A stretch of DNA of 64,000 nucleotides from Rhizobium croatiense (GCF_019793465.1 NZ_JAILYJ010000008.1:62001-126000), one strand, 5' to 3'; positions 36,210 to 45,409 are shown, counted from the stretch's first letter. Notes: generated from the letters alone by a model not told the origin. Translations and numbers: made by a program.

Positions 36210-38348
36210 TTACTGGTTGGCAGCTACCGGGCGGACCAGCGCCGTGACGCGGCGAATGGTGACGCGGCGGTTTTCCTGTTCGGGACCTGATGTGTTCACC
36301 TTTAGGTATTGCTCGCCGTAACCCTGCGTCGCCATGTTTTCCGGCGCGATGCCGTAGACGTCGGAGAGCACGTTAGCGACCGATTCCGCGCGCTGGTCGG
36401 AAAGAACCAGATTGCTCTGATCGGTACCGACGGCATCCGTGTGACCCTCGATCAGGAAGGTCTCGCTCGGATCCTTCTTCAGCACCTGGTTGATCGCGTC
36501 GGCAACCTTGCGCAGGGTGCGCGCCTGGGTCATCGGGATCTCGGCGCTGCCGGTCGCGAAGGTGATCGTGTCGAGGTCGATGCGGCGCACCTTGTCGCGG
36601 ATACGGGCTGAATACCTCACCTCGTCAAGCGAATAGACGCGTTCCACCGGCTCGACGGGCGGCTCGCTCAGGAACTCGTAATAGTCGCGGTCCGGCTCGC
36701 TGCTCGTGTCGATGATGTAATCGCTGAGTGGCACGCGCAACCGCATCGGCGGCAGATCGGCACCCGGATCCTCGAAATAGCCGCGGTCCGGATCTTCGTA
36801 AAGATCGGGCGAGTAGTAGAGCACGGATTCACGCCCGCGGGCATCGACGCGCGACCGCTGGATGATATCGCCGTAGCGGTTGCGGATCGTCACGATGCGA
36901 TAGCCCTCCGGCCGTGTGATCGTCTCGCGATAACGACTATCGGGCAGCTCTTCATAGATCGGCCGTTCGCCGTCGCGCAGGAACCGTCTGTCGTCGTCGC
37001 TGCGCACGATCACCTGATTGTTGTATTGGATGATCACGCGATTGTCGTCGGTTTGGTCGTCAACGCGGGCGCCCTCGGGACGGACGAATCGCGGCCGTTC
37101 CTCTAGTCTGGTGCCCTGCTCGCTGGTGACCGCCTCGAGCTTGATCGGTGCCGGCGCCTTGGCAGCGGTCGCCGCCTGCGCATCGGCATCCGAGGTCGGC
37201 ACCTTCACCTCCTGGCTCTCGGCGCGCACCTTGTCGCGATCACGGCGGCTTTCACGGCCCTTGCTGCGGTCGGCATCCTTGTCGCTGTCGAGCACGGCGG
37301 CGCCATTCTCAACCGGCAGCACGACGGTCTCGCTGCTCTTGGCCGGATCCGCGGCAACCTTCTTGCGGCGCTCGAGTTCATCGGGAGAAACCTTTTCCGG
37401 TGCCGGAATCGCCTGCTCGACCTGCTGACCGCCGCTGGCATCCGGCAGCGGCTGGGCAGTGTCGGTGCTAGGCGCAGCCGGCTTTTCGCCGGCAGGCTGC
37501 TCAGCGGCAGGCTTTGCGGCCGTGCCGTCGGCGGGCTTTTCGGCGGGCGCAGCTTCCGGGGCTGCCGCCTTGTCTTCGGTTGCCTTCTCCGCGGGTGCGG
37601 CAGCCTCGCCCTTCTTCGGCTTCTTCTCGGCAGGCGCTTCGGCTGTGGGTTTTACCTCCGGCTTGGCTTCGGGCGTGGCCTGTTCCTCGGCGGGCGTCAC
37701 CGCTTCGGGAGCAGCAGTTTCGCTCTTCGCCTTAGCCTTATCCCGGCCTTTTTCCCGCTTGCCGCCTTCGGGCTTCGCCTCAGGCTGCGCCTGTTCCGTC
37801 TCCGGCTTGGCTTCCTTGGCGGCCGGCTGCTGTTCGGGCTCCGGCTGGACCTCCGGCTCGGCCTGTTTCTTCGGCTTCCTCGGCTTTTCCTGCGTTACCG
37901 GCTGCTGCTCCTGCTGGGGCTCGGCTTCCGGCTTGGCCTCTGGCTGAGCTTCCTTCTTGGCTTTGCGCTCGGGTTTGCTTTCGGCCTGCGGTGCCGGCTC
38001 TTCCTTCGGCGCGGCTTCGGCCTTCGGCGGCTCCGGCTCTGCCTTGGGTTCCGGCGCTTCCTTGCGTTCGGCCTTCGGTTTCTCGGCGGGCGCCTCCTTC
38101 GGCTGTTCCGCGGCCGGCGCCTGCTCGGCCGGGGCTTCCTCCTTCTGCTTGCGCTTCTTCTTCAAGAGCTCTTCCTCGGAAGGCGCGTCCTGCGCCACTT
38201 CGAAACTGCCCTGTGCCGCCTGCTGCACGGCCGCGGTCGGCGTCGTGACGTCGCGGACGGCAGCCATCGTCGTGTCGGGCTGGAGAGCCAGCGATAGGGA
38301 AAGCAGCGGGAAAGCTGCACTCGCAAACAATCTAGATTTTTTGCCCAT
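36210..38348 (-). CDS. OmpA-family outer membrane protein with long charged linker
   Basis: 712 residues, with GAGGAAAC ahead of the ATG. An N-terminal signal-like segment (SRLFASAAFPLLSLSLAL) is followed by about 300 residues almost entirely of Glu, Lys, Pro and Ala, a disordered wall-spanning linker. Residues about 590-705 form the peptidoglycan-binding OmpA domain, with FLIEGHTDAVGTDQSNLVLS and NMATQGYGEQYL. It probably tethers the outer membrane to peptidoglycan. Linker length can change through internal repeats. It is divergent from the amino-acid binding protein gene. Confidence 0.88.
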   Translation of the reverse strand: MGKKSRLFASAAFPLLSLSLALQPDTTMAAVRDVTTPTAAVQQAAQGSFEVAQDAPSEEELLKKKRKQKEEAPAEQAPAAEQPKEAPAEKPKAERKEAPEPKAEPEPPKAEAAPKEEPAPQAESKPERKAKKEAQPEAKPEAEPQQEQQPVTQEKPRKPKKQAEPEVQPEPEQQPAAKEAKPETEQAQPEAKPEGGKREKGRDKAKAKSETAAPEAVTPAEEQATPEAKPEVKPTAEAPAEKKPKKGEAAAPAEKATEDKAAAPEAAPAEKPADGTAAKPAAEQPAGEKPAAPSTDTAQPLPDASGGQQVEQAIPAPEKVSPDELERRKKVAADPAKSSETVVLPVENGAAVLDSDKDADRSKGRESRRDRDKVRAESQEVKVPTSDADAQAATAAKAPAPIKLEAVTSEQGTRLEERPRFVRPEGARVDDQTDDNRVIIQYNNQVIVRSDDDRRFLRDGERPIYEELPDSRYRETITRPEGYRIVTIRNRYGDIIQRSRVDARGRESVLYYSPDLYEDPDRGYFEDPGADLPPMRLRVPLSDYIIDTSSEPDRDYYEFLSEPPVEPVERVYSLDEVRYSARIRDKVRRIDLDTITFATGSAEIPMTQARTLRKVADAINQVLKKDPSETFLIEGHTDAVGTDQSNLVLSDQRAESVANVLSDVYGIAPENMATQGYGEQYLKVNTSGPEQENRRVTIRRVTALVRPVAANQ

Positions 38349-38679
38349 CGGGTTTCCTCGATCCTGTTTGAGCTTCCTGAAGGCCGACAGGCCTTGCTTC
38401 GCCCCTAGCTTCGCAATGAGGCGAAACGGCGAATTGGCAAAGCGCCAAGCCGCCGATTTGTTCCGGTTCTAGGAAGCGCTGGATTAACCTCCCGTGAATG
38501 TAGCAGTCTGCTTTCGTTCATCTCGCCTGTTATTTGCACCGCACAATTGCGCGGGAATTTGTGTTGCAATTCCATGAAAAAAAGTCTGATTATCGCCGCA
38601 AGGCGGTGTCGACACCGTTGAATTGCGGTCGCGAATCCAAGAGAAAAACAGACAGCGGCCACCAACAGAGAGGATCCTC
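38349..38679. promoter_or_regulatory. Divergent promoter region with a 14-bp palindrome
   Basis: No gene in these 331 bp between the OmpA-family gene and the amino-acid transporter. CGGTGTCGACACCG at 38604-38617 is a perfect palindrome, 63 bp before the binding-protein start, and could be an operator. The middle of the region is AT-rich and likely holds promoters for both directions. Confidence 0.45.
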
Positions 38680-39453
38680 ATGTTTAACTCCACCCGTATC
38701 TTCGCGGCAGCCTCGATCGCGGCAATGTCGCTCTTTGCCGGCTCGGCCATGGCCGATGGCGAAAAATACGTGATCGGCACCGATTCGACCTATCCGCCCT
38801 TCGAATTCGTCGATGCCAGCGGCACGATCCAGGGCTTCGACATCGATATTGCCAAGGCGCTCTGTGCCGAGATGAAGGCTGAATGCAGCTTCGTCAGCAC
38901 CGATTGGGACGGCATCATTCCGGCGCTCAACGCCAAGAAATTCGACATGATCGTCTCTTCCATGTCGATTACGCCGGAACGCCTGAAGCTCGTCGACTTC
39001 TCCAACAAGTACTACAACACCCCGCCGGCCATCGCCGTGCCGAAGGACTCCAAGATCACCGACGTTGCTGGGCTCAAGGGCAAGGTGATCGGCGCGCAGA
39101 CCTCGACGACGCACGCCAACTACGCCGAGAAGCATCTTGCCGACACCGAGCTGAAGCTCTATCCGACCGCTGACGAATACAAGCTCGACGTTTCCAGCGG
39201 CCGTGTCGATGCCGTCATCGATGACGTCGTCGTTCTCTCCGAATGGGTCAAGTCCGACGCAGGTGCCTGCTGCAAGATCCTGACCACCCTGCCGGTCGAC
39301 AAGGAAATCAACGGCGAAGGCGCCGGCATCGCCATCCGCAAGGGCGATCCGCTGAAGGAAAAGCTCAACACGGCGATCGCTGCGATCCGCGCCAGCGGCG
39401 AGTACAAGAAGATCCAGGACAAGTACTTCGACTTCGACGTTTACGGCGACTGA
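38680..39453 (+). CDS. Amino-acid ABC transporter substrate-binding protein
   Basis: 257 residues from ATG 38680 (GAGAGGATCC upstream). The signal peptide ends near GSAMADG (about residue 22). The mature part is a family 3 solute-binding protein: STYPPFEFVDASGTIQGFDID, VSSMSITPERLKLVDFSNKYY and RVDAVIDDVVVLSEW. Relatives bind lysine/arginine/ornithine, histidine or opines. A strong terminator follows, so this gene is probably expressed more highly than the permeases behind it. Confidence 0.92.
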   Translation: MFNSTRIFAAASIAAMSLFAGSAMADGEKYVIGTDSTYPPFEFVDASGTIQGFDIDIAKALCAEMKAECSFVSTDWDGIIPALNAKKFDMIVSSMSITPERLKLVDFSNKYYNTPPAIAVPKDSKITDVAGLKGKVIGAQTSTTHANYAEKHLADTELKLYPTADEYKLDVSSGRVDAVIDDVVVLSEWVKSDAGACCKILTTLPVDKEINGEGAGIAIRKGDPLKEKLNTAIAAIRASGEYKKIQDKYFDFDVYGD

Positions 39454-39480
39454 GAAATTCGGTATCTGGCCGATAAAGCG

Positions 39481-39513
39481 AATGGCGGAAGGCTTGCTCT
39501 TCCGCCATTTTTG
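39481..39513 (+). terminator. Rho-independent terminator/attenuator after the binding-protein gene
   Basis: AATGGCGGAAG (39481-39491), 7-nt loop, CTTCCGCCATT (39499-39509) form a perfect 11-bp stem followed by a T-run. It probably stops most transcripts after the binding-protein gene, with partial read-through to the permease genes. Confidence 0.85.
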
Positions 39514-39566
39514 TTTGACAACGGTGACAAGATCAAAACGGCAAAAGCCGTGAGGGGAATTCCGGC

Positions 39567-40373
39567 ATGGGCGGATTGTTTTCCGCGCTTGGCTCCGTCT
39601 GGAGCTCACTTGTGCACATATTCGATCCGCTCTGCGGACCCGTCGGCATCTTCACCTGGTTTGGTCAGTCGACGATTCTTGCCTGCGGCGATACTGGCTG
39701 GGGCGACGAAATCGCCCTCGGCTTGCAGGTCACCGTTTCGGTGGCGATCGTCACGCTGCCCATCGGCCTCGTCATCGGTTTCCTCGTGGCGCTGGGCCAG
39801 CAATCGGAGGAAAAGCCGCTGCGGCTGGCCGCCGACATCTACACGACGATCTTCCGCGGCCTGCCGGAGCTTTTGACGCTCTTCATCATCTATTACGGCA
39901 TGCAGATGCTGATCCAGTCCCTCCTGGAGCTTGTCGGCTATGTCGGACCGCCGATCGAGATCAACGCTTTTCTCGCCGGCGTGATCGCGCTGTCGGTCGT
40001 CTTCTCCGCCTACTGTTCGGAAGTGCTGCTCTCGGCTTTCCGCGCCATACCCAAGGGCCAGTATGAGGCAGGAGACTCGCTCGGCCTGCATCGCGGCCGC
40101 ACGCTGCGGCTCATCATCCTGCCGCAGCTCGTGCGAATCGCACTCCCTGGCCTGACGAACCTCTGGATGGTGCTGCTGAAGGACACGTCCTATGTCTCGA
40201 TTATCAGCCTTGCCGACATCCTGCGCCAGACGAGCGTCGCCGTACGGGTGACCAAGGAACCCTTCTTCTTCTACGGCATCGCCTGCTGTCTCTATCTGGT
40301 GCTCGCCATCCTCTCTTCGTTCCTGCTCGTCCGCATCGACCGCTGGGCCAAACGTTCTGAGGTTCGCCGATGA
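39567..40373 (+). CDS. Amino-acid ABC transporter permease (HisQ/OccQ-like)
   Basis: 268 residues with about five transmembrane helices. It has the permease coupling loop PKGQYEAGDSLGLHRGRTLRLIILPQ and FRGLPELLTLFIIYYGMQ typical of polar amino-acid importers. It forms a heterodimer with the next gene product, whose start overlaps its stop (ATGA). No ATPase gene follows the pair in this window. Confidence 0.9.
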   Translation: MGGLFSALGSVWSSLVHIFDPLCGPVGIFTWFGQSTILACGDTGWGDEIALGLQVTVSVAIVTLPIGLVIGFLVALGQQSEEKPLRLAADIYTTIFRGLPELLTLFIIYYGMQMLIQSLLELVGYVGPPIEINAFLAGVIALSVVFSAYCSEVLLSAFRAIPKGQYEAGDSLGLHRGRTLRLIILPQLVRIALPGLTNLWMVLLKDTSYVSIISLADILRQTSVAVRVTKEPFFFYGIACCLYLVLAILSSFLLVRIDRWAKRSEVRR

Positions 40374-41200
40374 GCTATGCCGAAGCCTTGATCCCACCGC
40401 GGCCCGCCCCTCGAGAGGTGGCAAAGCCGATGACGGTGGCCCGCCTCAGTGGCTATATCCTCGTTGCCTTCTGGGCGCTCTTCGCAGCGCTGCTGATCTT
40501 TACAGTCGTCAATGGCTGGGATCCGGACAAATTCACCCGCTACGGGCCGCGTTATCTGCACGGTCTCTGGGTAACGCTCAGCCTTGTCGCCATCTCCGTC
40601 GTCTGCGGCGCCATCCTGTCGCTGCCGCTCGCCATGGCGCGGCTGTCGAAGAACCGGGCGCTGAATTGGTTCGCCTATGGCTATATCTATTTTTTCCGCG
40701 GCACGCCGCTGCTTGCCCAGCTCTTCCTGGTCTATTACGGCCTCGGCGTTTTCCGTCCGCAGCTGGAAGCCATCGGCATCTGGTGGTTCTTCCGCGAAGC
40801 CTGGTATTGTGGTCTCTTCGCCATGACCATCAATACGGCAGCCTATCAGGCGGAAATCCTGCGCGGCGCAATCGAGAGCGTGCCGCACGGCCAGCACGAG
40901 GCGGCCGCCGCACTCGGCATTCACAAGGCCATTGCTTTCCGCAAGGTCATCCTGCCCCAGGCCTTCATCGTCGCGCTGCGCCCTTATGGCAACGAGATCA
41001 TTCTTCTGATCAAGGGCTCGGCGGTCGTCGCCATCATTACTGTGCTCGATCTGATGGGCGAAACCCGCTACGCCTTCTCCCGCACCTTCGACTACCAGAC
41101 CTATCTCTGGGCGGCGATCTTCTATCTCACCATCGTCGAGGCGCTGCGCCATCTCTGGGCGTGGATCGAGCGTCGGCTGACTCGCCATCTCCAGCGCTGA
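40370..41200 (+). CDS. Amino-acid ABC transporter permease (HisM/OccM-like)
   Basis: 276 residues with several transmembrane helices. It has FRGTPLLAQLFLVYYGLGVF and the coupling loop PHGQHEAAAALGIHKAIAFRKVILPQAF. Overlaps the upstream permease gene by 4 bases, so the two are co-translated. The expected ATP-binding protein gene is absent downstream, where a usg gene lies instead. The transporter must borrow an ATPase encoded elsewhere. Confidence 0.9.
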   Translation: MSYAEALIPPRPAPREVAKPMTVARLSGYILVAFWALFAALLIFTVVNGWDPDKFTRYGPRYLHGLWVTLSLVAISVVCGAILSLPLAMARLSKNRALNWFAYGYIYFFRGTPLLAQLFLVYYGLGVFRPQLEAIGIWWFFREAWYCGLFAMTINTAAYQAEILRGAIESVPHGQHEAAAALGIHKAIAFRKVILPQAFIVALRPYGNEIILLIKGSAVVAIITVLDLMGETRYAFSRTFDYQTYLWAAIFYLTIVEALRHLWAWIERRLTRHLQR

Positions 41201-41364
41201 CGGCGCTGGCAGCACTCGCGGAGCCGTGCTGCCAAGCCATTGATATTAAAAATAAATTGTCCTTTCCTGCAGTATCTGTAAAATTTCCGTTAACCACTCG
41301 CATGTTTCCATATCCCGTAGCGCTAATAAGCGCGCGAGTGGGAACGAGAAGAAGCGGAATAAAA

Positions 41365-41631
41365 ATGCACACGGACATGGAAAGACAATTGCAAGGTTAC
41401 GGCCTGACGACCGCCCAGATCCTCTACCGCCTGCCGGACCACCCGAAGATCCTGCAGACCTACGTCTGGCAGGACTACGATCTTGCCCCGGATTTTCCCG
41501 AGATGCGCGGCTTCCTGAAATTCTGGCAGGAGAAGCTCGACGGGCCGCTGCATTCGGTGAGCTACGTCCACCGCAAGCTGATCTCGGCAACCGAGTGGCG
41601 CGCGCTGAAGGGTGAGTTCATCCTGCACTGA
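41365..41631 (+). CDS. usg: Usg family protein
   Basis: 88 residues from ATG 41365; the frame continues upstream into the permease gene but this is chance. MERQLQGYGLTTAQILYRLPDHPKILQTYVW and the rest match the short Usg family, known from alphaproteobacterial tryptophan regions but of unknown function. Its stop codon (41629-41631) is directly followed by the stop codon of the opposite DUF2270 gene. The region 41201-41364 upstream is AT-rich and probably contains its promoter. Confidence 0.8.
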   Translation: MHTDMERQLQGYGLTTAQILYRLPDHPKILQTYVWQDYDLAPDFPEMRGFLKFWQEKLDGPLHSVSYVHRKLISATEWRALKGEFILH

Positions 41632-42357
41632 TCAGACATGCGCCTCGCCATGGCCGAACTCGCCCTCGTCGCGATCTGGACGCAGCGCGAAACAGACGAT
41701 GCCGGCATAGAAGGCGACGACCGTAGCAATGACCGCAAGGCCGGGCGTCGGCCCGAGCACCGCATTGTCGATGACATAGGCCCATGAATGCGCCTGCAGC
41801 GCCGGCACGCCCTCCGTCTGCAGTTTCGGCGTCGAGATCTTCAGGCACCAGGCAAGGAGCAGGATGAAGTACATCCAGCCGTAATTGCGCTTGAGACGGC
41901 GATGCATCGCCTCGCCATAACTCAGCAGGAAGCGCGGATGGCGCAGGCTGCCGGCGATCACCGCGGCCCATTCGCTGCCGCTATTGGGATCGGGCGCCAG
42001 AATCTGCGCGAAATAGAAGCGCTCGATCTGGCGGATGCGGGCGCGGTAAATGTCGAAAAAGCGGTAACGCCGCGCCTCGATCATCAGAAGCAAGGTGATC
42101 AGCATCATCCCGAACAGCAGCACACCGTGATGCGAGGTCGGAGTCGACAGCGATACCGAGAGCAGCGCCGCCACCACGGTGATTGCCCAGTTGGAGGTCC
42201 GGTCGATGCGATCACGCCAGCTCGTCATCCGCCCGAGCTCGCCACGGTAATAATGGATGAGCGTATTGGTGGTCTCGCCTGGTGTACCCGGCAGCAGCAA
42301 CCTCCGCACATCCTCTCTTTCCCTTATCGATGATATTCTGTCCTGCTCCGTCTCCAT
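41632..42357 (-). CDS. DUF2270 integral membrane protein
   Basis: 241 residues from ATG 42355-42357, with GGGAGGAAAA upstream; the frame is open further up, without homology. A charged N-terminus is followed by transmembrane helices at about 55-95 (NWAITVVAALLSVSL, LFGMMLITLLLMIEARRYRFFDIYRARIR) and two more near 165-225. The DUF2270 family is predicted membrane-bound and uncharacterised. It is convergent with usg with no spacer between stop codons. Confidence 0.75.
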   Translation of the reverse strand: METEQDRISSIREREDVRRLLLPGTPGETTNTLIHYYRGELGRMTSWRDRIDRTSNWAITVVAALLSVSLSTPTSHHGVLLFGMMLITLLLMIEARRYRFFDIYRARIRQIERFYFAQILAPDPNSGSEWAAVIAGSLRHPRFLLSYGEAMHRRLKRNYGWMYFILLLAWCLKISTPKLQTEGVPALQAHSWAYVIDNAVLGPTPGLAVIATVVAFYAGIVCFALRPDRDEGEFGHGEAHV

Positions 42358-42491
42358 GATTTTCCTCCCTTCGTCTCCCATGCGGCTGCCTCTCATAAGG
42401 CGCCCGACCATTCTGCGCCTGCAGCCACGCCATTGCAAAAGATCGAAAGCCGCCTTAGAGCCGTGCCTGAAACAGAAGGATGGTGACCGCG

Positions 42492-43310
42492 ATGGCAAAG
42501 AAGATCGACGAAGAAGCCCTTGCTGAGGCCTATAACCGCGCACTGGCGCTGGAAAAGGCCGGTGATGTCGACGCGGCCGTGGCAGCCTATGAGGAAGTAT
42601 TGGCGATCGATCCGGACGACCACGGCGGAGCCGCCGTGCGCATCGCCGCGATGGGCCGCGGTGAAACGCCGGCCAAGGCGCCCGACGCCTATATCGAGAC
42701 CTTGTTCGACCAGCATGCCGAGGTCTTCGAGGACGTGCTCGTCGATCAGCTTGGCTATCACGTTCCGATGCTGGTGCGCCAGCGCCTGCAGCAGCTGAAG
42801 CTCGGACCATTCAAGCGGTTGCTCGACCTCGGCTGCGGCACGGGTCTGACCGGCGGCGCCCTGCGCGACCTCTGCGAAGATATGACCGGCATCGACATAT
42901 CGGAAAAGATGGTCGAGATCGCTCATGAGAAGGATCTCTACGAGACGCTCTTCGTCGCCGAAGTCGAGGATTTCCTCGAGGACAATGACGAGGAAGCCTT
43001 CGACATCATCGCCGCAACCGATGTGCTGCCCTATCTCGGGGCGCTCGAACCGTTGTTCTTTGGAGCCGCCGAGAATCTGACGGCGGGCGGCCTCTTCATC
43101 TTCTCCTCCGAAACCCTGCCCGAAGAAATTCTCGCCGGGCGCGCTTACATGGTCGGCCCGCATCACCGCTTCGCCCATGCCGACGCCTATGTGAGAGAGC
43201 GGCTGACGGCCACCGGTTTCGAGCTCGTCGAGATATCGGATATCAACGTGCGGATGGAAGATGGACAGCCGACGCCCGGCCATCTGGTAATCGCCAGATA
43301 TATCGGCTGA
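42492..43310 (+). CDS. SAM-dependent methyltransferase with N-terminal TPR-like segment
   Basis: 272 residues from ATG 42492; ATG 42480 is an equally open alternative. The N-terminus (about 5-50) is a TPR-like helix pair (LAEAYNRALALEKAGDVDAAVAAYEEVLAIDP). The methyltransferase domain has motif I LLDLGCGTGLTGG and GIDISEKMVEIA. Such TPR-methyltransferases occur widely in alphaproteobacteria; the substrate is unknown. It is divergent from the DUF2270 gene and apparently monocistronic. Confidence 0.82.
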   Translation: MAKKIDEEALAEAYNRALALEKAGDVDAAVAAYEEVLAIDPDDHGGAAVRIAAMGRGETPAKAPDAYIETLFDQHAEVFEDVLVDQLGYHVPMLVRQRLQQLKLGPFKRLLDLGCGTGLTGGALRDLCEDMTGIDISEKMVEIAHEKDLYETLFVAEVEDFLEDNDEEAFDIIAATDVLPYLGALEPLFFGAAENLTAGGLFIFSSETLPEEILAGRAYMVGPHHRFAHADAYVRERLTATGFELVEISDINVRMEDGQPTPGHLVIARYIG

Positions 43311-43410
43311 CAGAATACTTGTATGATTGGCGAAGTATCTGTTGCGTGATGTGGGGCAAGCTGTTACTTAGTCGATCGGTAAAGTTTTTCCGAATTGGAA
43401 AGGTCGCCCC

Positions 43411-44097
43411 ATGTCGCTCGTGCTTTATGGGCATCCGCTCGCTTCCTTCTGCCACAAAGTGTTGATTGCGCTTTACGAAACCGGCATGCCCTTCGAGAAC
43501 CGGATCGTCGATCTTTCCGACGAGAACTCGCGCGCCGATCTCTTCCGGTTCTGGCCGATCGGCAAGATGCCGCTGCTGCGCGACGAGGCCCGCGACAGCA
43601 CCATCCCCGAGACCTCGATCATCATCGAATATCTCGAACAATATTATCCCGGCCCCGTTCGCCTGCTGCCGCTGGAGATCGACCGGGCGCTGCAGGTCCG
43701 CCTCTGGGACCGCTTCTTCGACCACTACGTCCAGGCGCCGATGCAGTCGCTGGTCAGCAATCGTCGCCGACCCGAGGGCGAGGCGGATGAGATCGAGATG
43801 GCCGCCTCGCGGGCGACACTCGGCACCGCCTACGCGATGATCGAAAAACAGCTGGCCGGCAAGCAATGGATATCCGGCGACGATTTCACCATGGCCGATT
43901 GCGCCGCGGCCCCGGCCCTCTTCTACGCCGAGACGCTGATCCCGTTTTCATCGGAACAGCCCAACCTTCGCGCCTATTACGATCGGCTGCTGGCGCGCCC
44001 ATCCTTTGCAAGAACGCTGGAAGAAGCCCGGCCCTATTTCAAGTTCTACCCTTATAAAGAGAGGCTGCCCGCCCGCTTCCGGGATGCAGCGGGATGA
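43411..44097 (+). CDS. Glutathione S-transferase family protein
   Basis: 228 residues. The N-terminal thioredoxin-like domain (VLYGHPLASFCHKVLIALYETG, IGKMPLLRDE, PETSIIIEYLEQYYP) and the all-helical C-terminal domain (ISGDDFTMADCAAAPALFY) are both complete. It probably conjugates or reduces an electrophile. Its stop overlaps the start of an ArsR-family gene (ATGA), and an SRPBCC gene overlaps that one in turn, so the three form a tight operon. Confidence 0.88.
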   Translation: MSLVLYGHPLASFCHKVLIALYETGMPFENRIVDLSDENSRADLFRFWPIGKMPLLRDEARDSTIPETSIIIEYLEQYYPGPVRLLPLEIDRALQVRLWDRFFDHYVQAPMQSLVSNRRRPEGEADEIEMAASRATLGTAYAMIEKQLAGKQWISGDDFTMADCAAAPALFYAETLIPFSSEQPNLRAYYDRLLARPSFARTLEEARPYFKFYPYKERLPARFRDAAG

Positions 44098-44435
44098 TCG
44101 ACGGCCAGGCGGATCTCGACCGCATGTTCCACGCGCTTTCCGACCGCAGCCGCCGGGGCATGATCGACCACCTCGGCCGCGGCCCGGCCTCCGTCACCGA
44201 GCTGGCGGCGCCACTCGCCGTCGCCCTGCCGACGGTGATGAAACACCTGCAGGTGTTGGAAGACAGCGGCCTCGTATTGTCCGAAAAATCCGGCCGGGTG
44301 CGGACCTACCGCCTGCAGCAGAATGCGTTTGCCGCCGTCGAGCGCTGGGTGGAACAGCGAAAGACCCGCTGGACCACCACCTTCGACAGGCTGGACCAAT
44401 TTCTCGCCGATGAGCCGGAGACCCTCCCCGAATGA
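44094..44435 (+). CDS. ArsR-family transcriptional regulator
   Basis: 113 residues with a winged helix-turn-helix: MFHALSDRSRRGMIDHLGRG, then VTELAAPLAVALPTVMKHLQVLEDSGLV. No metal-binding cysteines (CxC) are present, as in the non-metal ArsR group coupled to SRPBCC proteins. It overlaps both neighbours by 4 bases. It likely represses its own operon (GST, ArsR, SRPBCC). Confidence 0.88.
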   Translation: MIDGQADLDRMFHALSDRSRRGMIDHLGRGPASVTELAAPLAVALPTVMKHLQVLEDSGLVLSEKSGRVRTYRLQQNAFAAVERWVEQRKTRWTTTFDRLDQFLADEPETLPE

Positions 44436-44908
44436 CGACACGATCCGCAGAACACGCCACCCTCGTCATCGAACGCCACCTGAAGGCGCCCGTCGCCCAC
44501 GTCTTCCGCGCGTGGTCGCTGCCGGAATCCAAGCGCCAGTGGTTCGCCTGCCACGGCGATTGGGTGCCGCTGGAATACGGTCTGGATTTCCGCCCCGGCG
44601 GACTGGAGAGGAATTATGTCGCCGATACGGACGGGCTCCTGCACGGCTACGACGCCCGTTACATCGACATCGTGCCCGATGCGCGGATCATCTACGCTTA
44701 CGAGATGAAGCTCGGCGAAGCCCGCATCTCGGTCTCACTCGCCACCGTCGCCTTCGAAGCCGAACCCGGCGGGACAAAGATGGTCTTTACCGAACAAGTG
44801 GTGTTCCTTGACGGCTATGCCGACAACGGCGCCCGTCTTCAGGGCACCGAAATCGGCCTCGACAATCTCGAACTCTTTCTCGAGCGCGAGACAAGCCCGA
44901 TCCATTAG
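44432..44908 (+). CDS. SRPBCC/AHSA1-domain protein
   Basis: 158 residues with the START-like fold of AHSA1 proteins: IERHLKAPVAHVFRAWSLPESKRQWF at the start and GTKMVFTEQVVFLDGY with a C-terminal helix LDNLELFLERE. They bind small hydrophobic ligands in a central cavity; the specific ligand is unknown. Pairing with an ArsR regulator is common and suggests ligand-dependent control. It is the last gene of its operon and faces the DUF1801 genes. Confidence 0.82.
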   Translation: MTTRSAEHATLVIERHLKAPVAHVFRAWSLPESKRQWFACHGDWVPLEYGLDFRPGGLERNYVADTDGLLHGYDARYIDIVPDARIIYAYEMKLGEARISVSLATVAFEAEPGGTKMVFTEQVVFLDGYADNGARLQGTEIGLDNLELFLERETSPIH

Positions 44909-44926
44909 CAAGCTTCAGATATTGCA

Positions 44927-45364
44927 TCACTTTTTAGAACGAGAGGCCTTGGGTGACATGTTCAACGCGGCGGCGGCGCGAACGAGCGCCTTTAACGCCT
45001 CCTCGTCGATCCGGTCGCTCTCGTGGATATCGATGGCGCGCCGGGTGTTGCCTTCGAGGCTGGAGTTGAAGAGCCCCGAAGGATCCTCCAGCGCGGCACC
45101 CCTGGCAAAGGTCAGTTTCACCACGCTCTTATAGGTCTCGCCGGTGCAGATGATGCCGCTGCGCTCCCAGACCGGAACCCCTCGCCACTTCCATTCCTCG
45201 ACAACGTCAGGCTCGGCCTGCCTGATCAGCGCCCGGACCCGCGCAAGCGTCCCGCCGCGCCAATCCTTGAGCTCCTCGATCCTCGCATCGATCATTTGGG
45301 AGGGCGAGGCTTCTTCCTCCTGCCCGGAACCGCTCTTCTTCATGCTTGCCGTCGCTTTCTTCAT
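44927..45364 (-). CDS. DUF1801 domain protein
   Basis: 145 residues. It has a basic, disordered N-terminus, then a domain with MIDARIEELKDWRGGTLARVRALI, EWKWRGVPVWERSGIICTGETYK and VKLTFARGAALEDP. This is the DUF1801/YdhG fold, a small beta-rich domain (frataxin-like fold) of unknown function. It is convergent with the SRPBCC gene and downstream of another DUF1801 gene on the same strand, 45 bp away. Confidence 0.78.
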   Translation of the reverse strand: MKKATASMKKSGSGQEEEASPSQMIDARIEELKDWRGGTLARVRALIRQAEPDVVEEWKWRGVPVWERSGIICTGETYKSVVKLTFARGAALEDPSGLFNSSLEGNTRRAIDIHESDRIDEEALKALVRAAAALNMSPKASRSKK

Positions 45365-45409
45365 GATTGTCTCTCTTCATCGGCCCTGACGTCAATGACA
45401 TCGCTGCGG

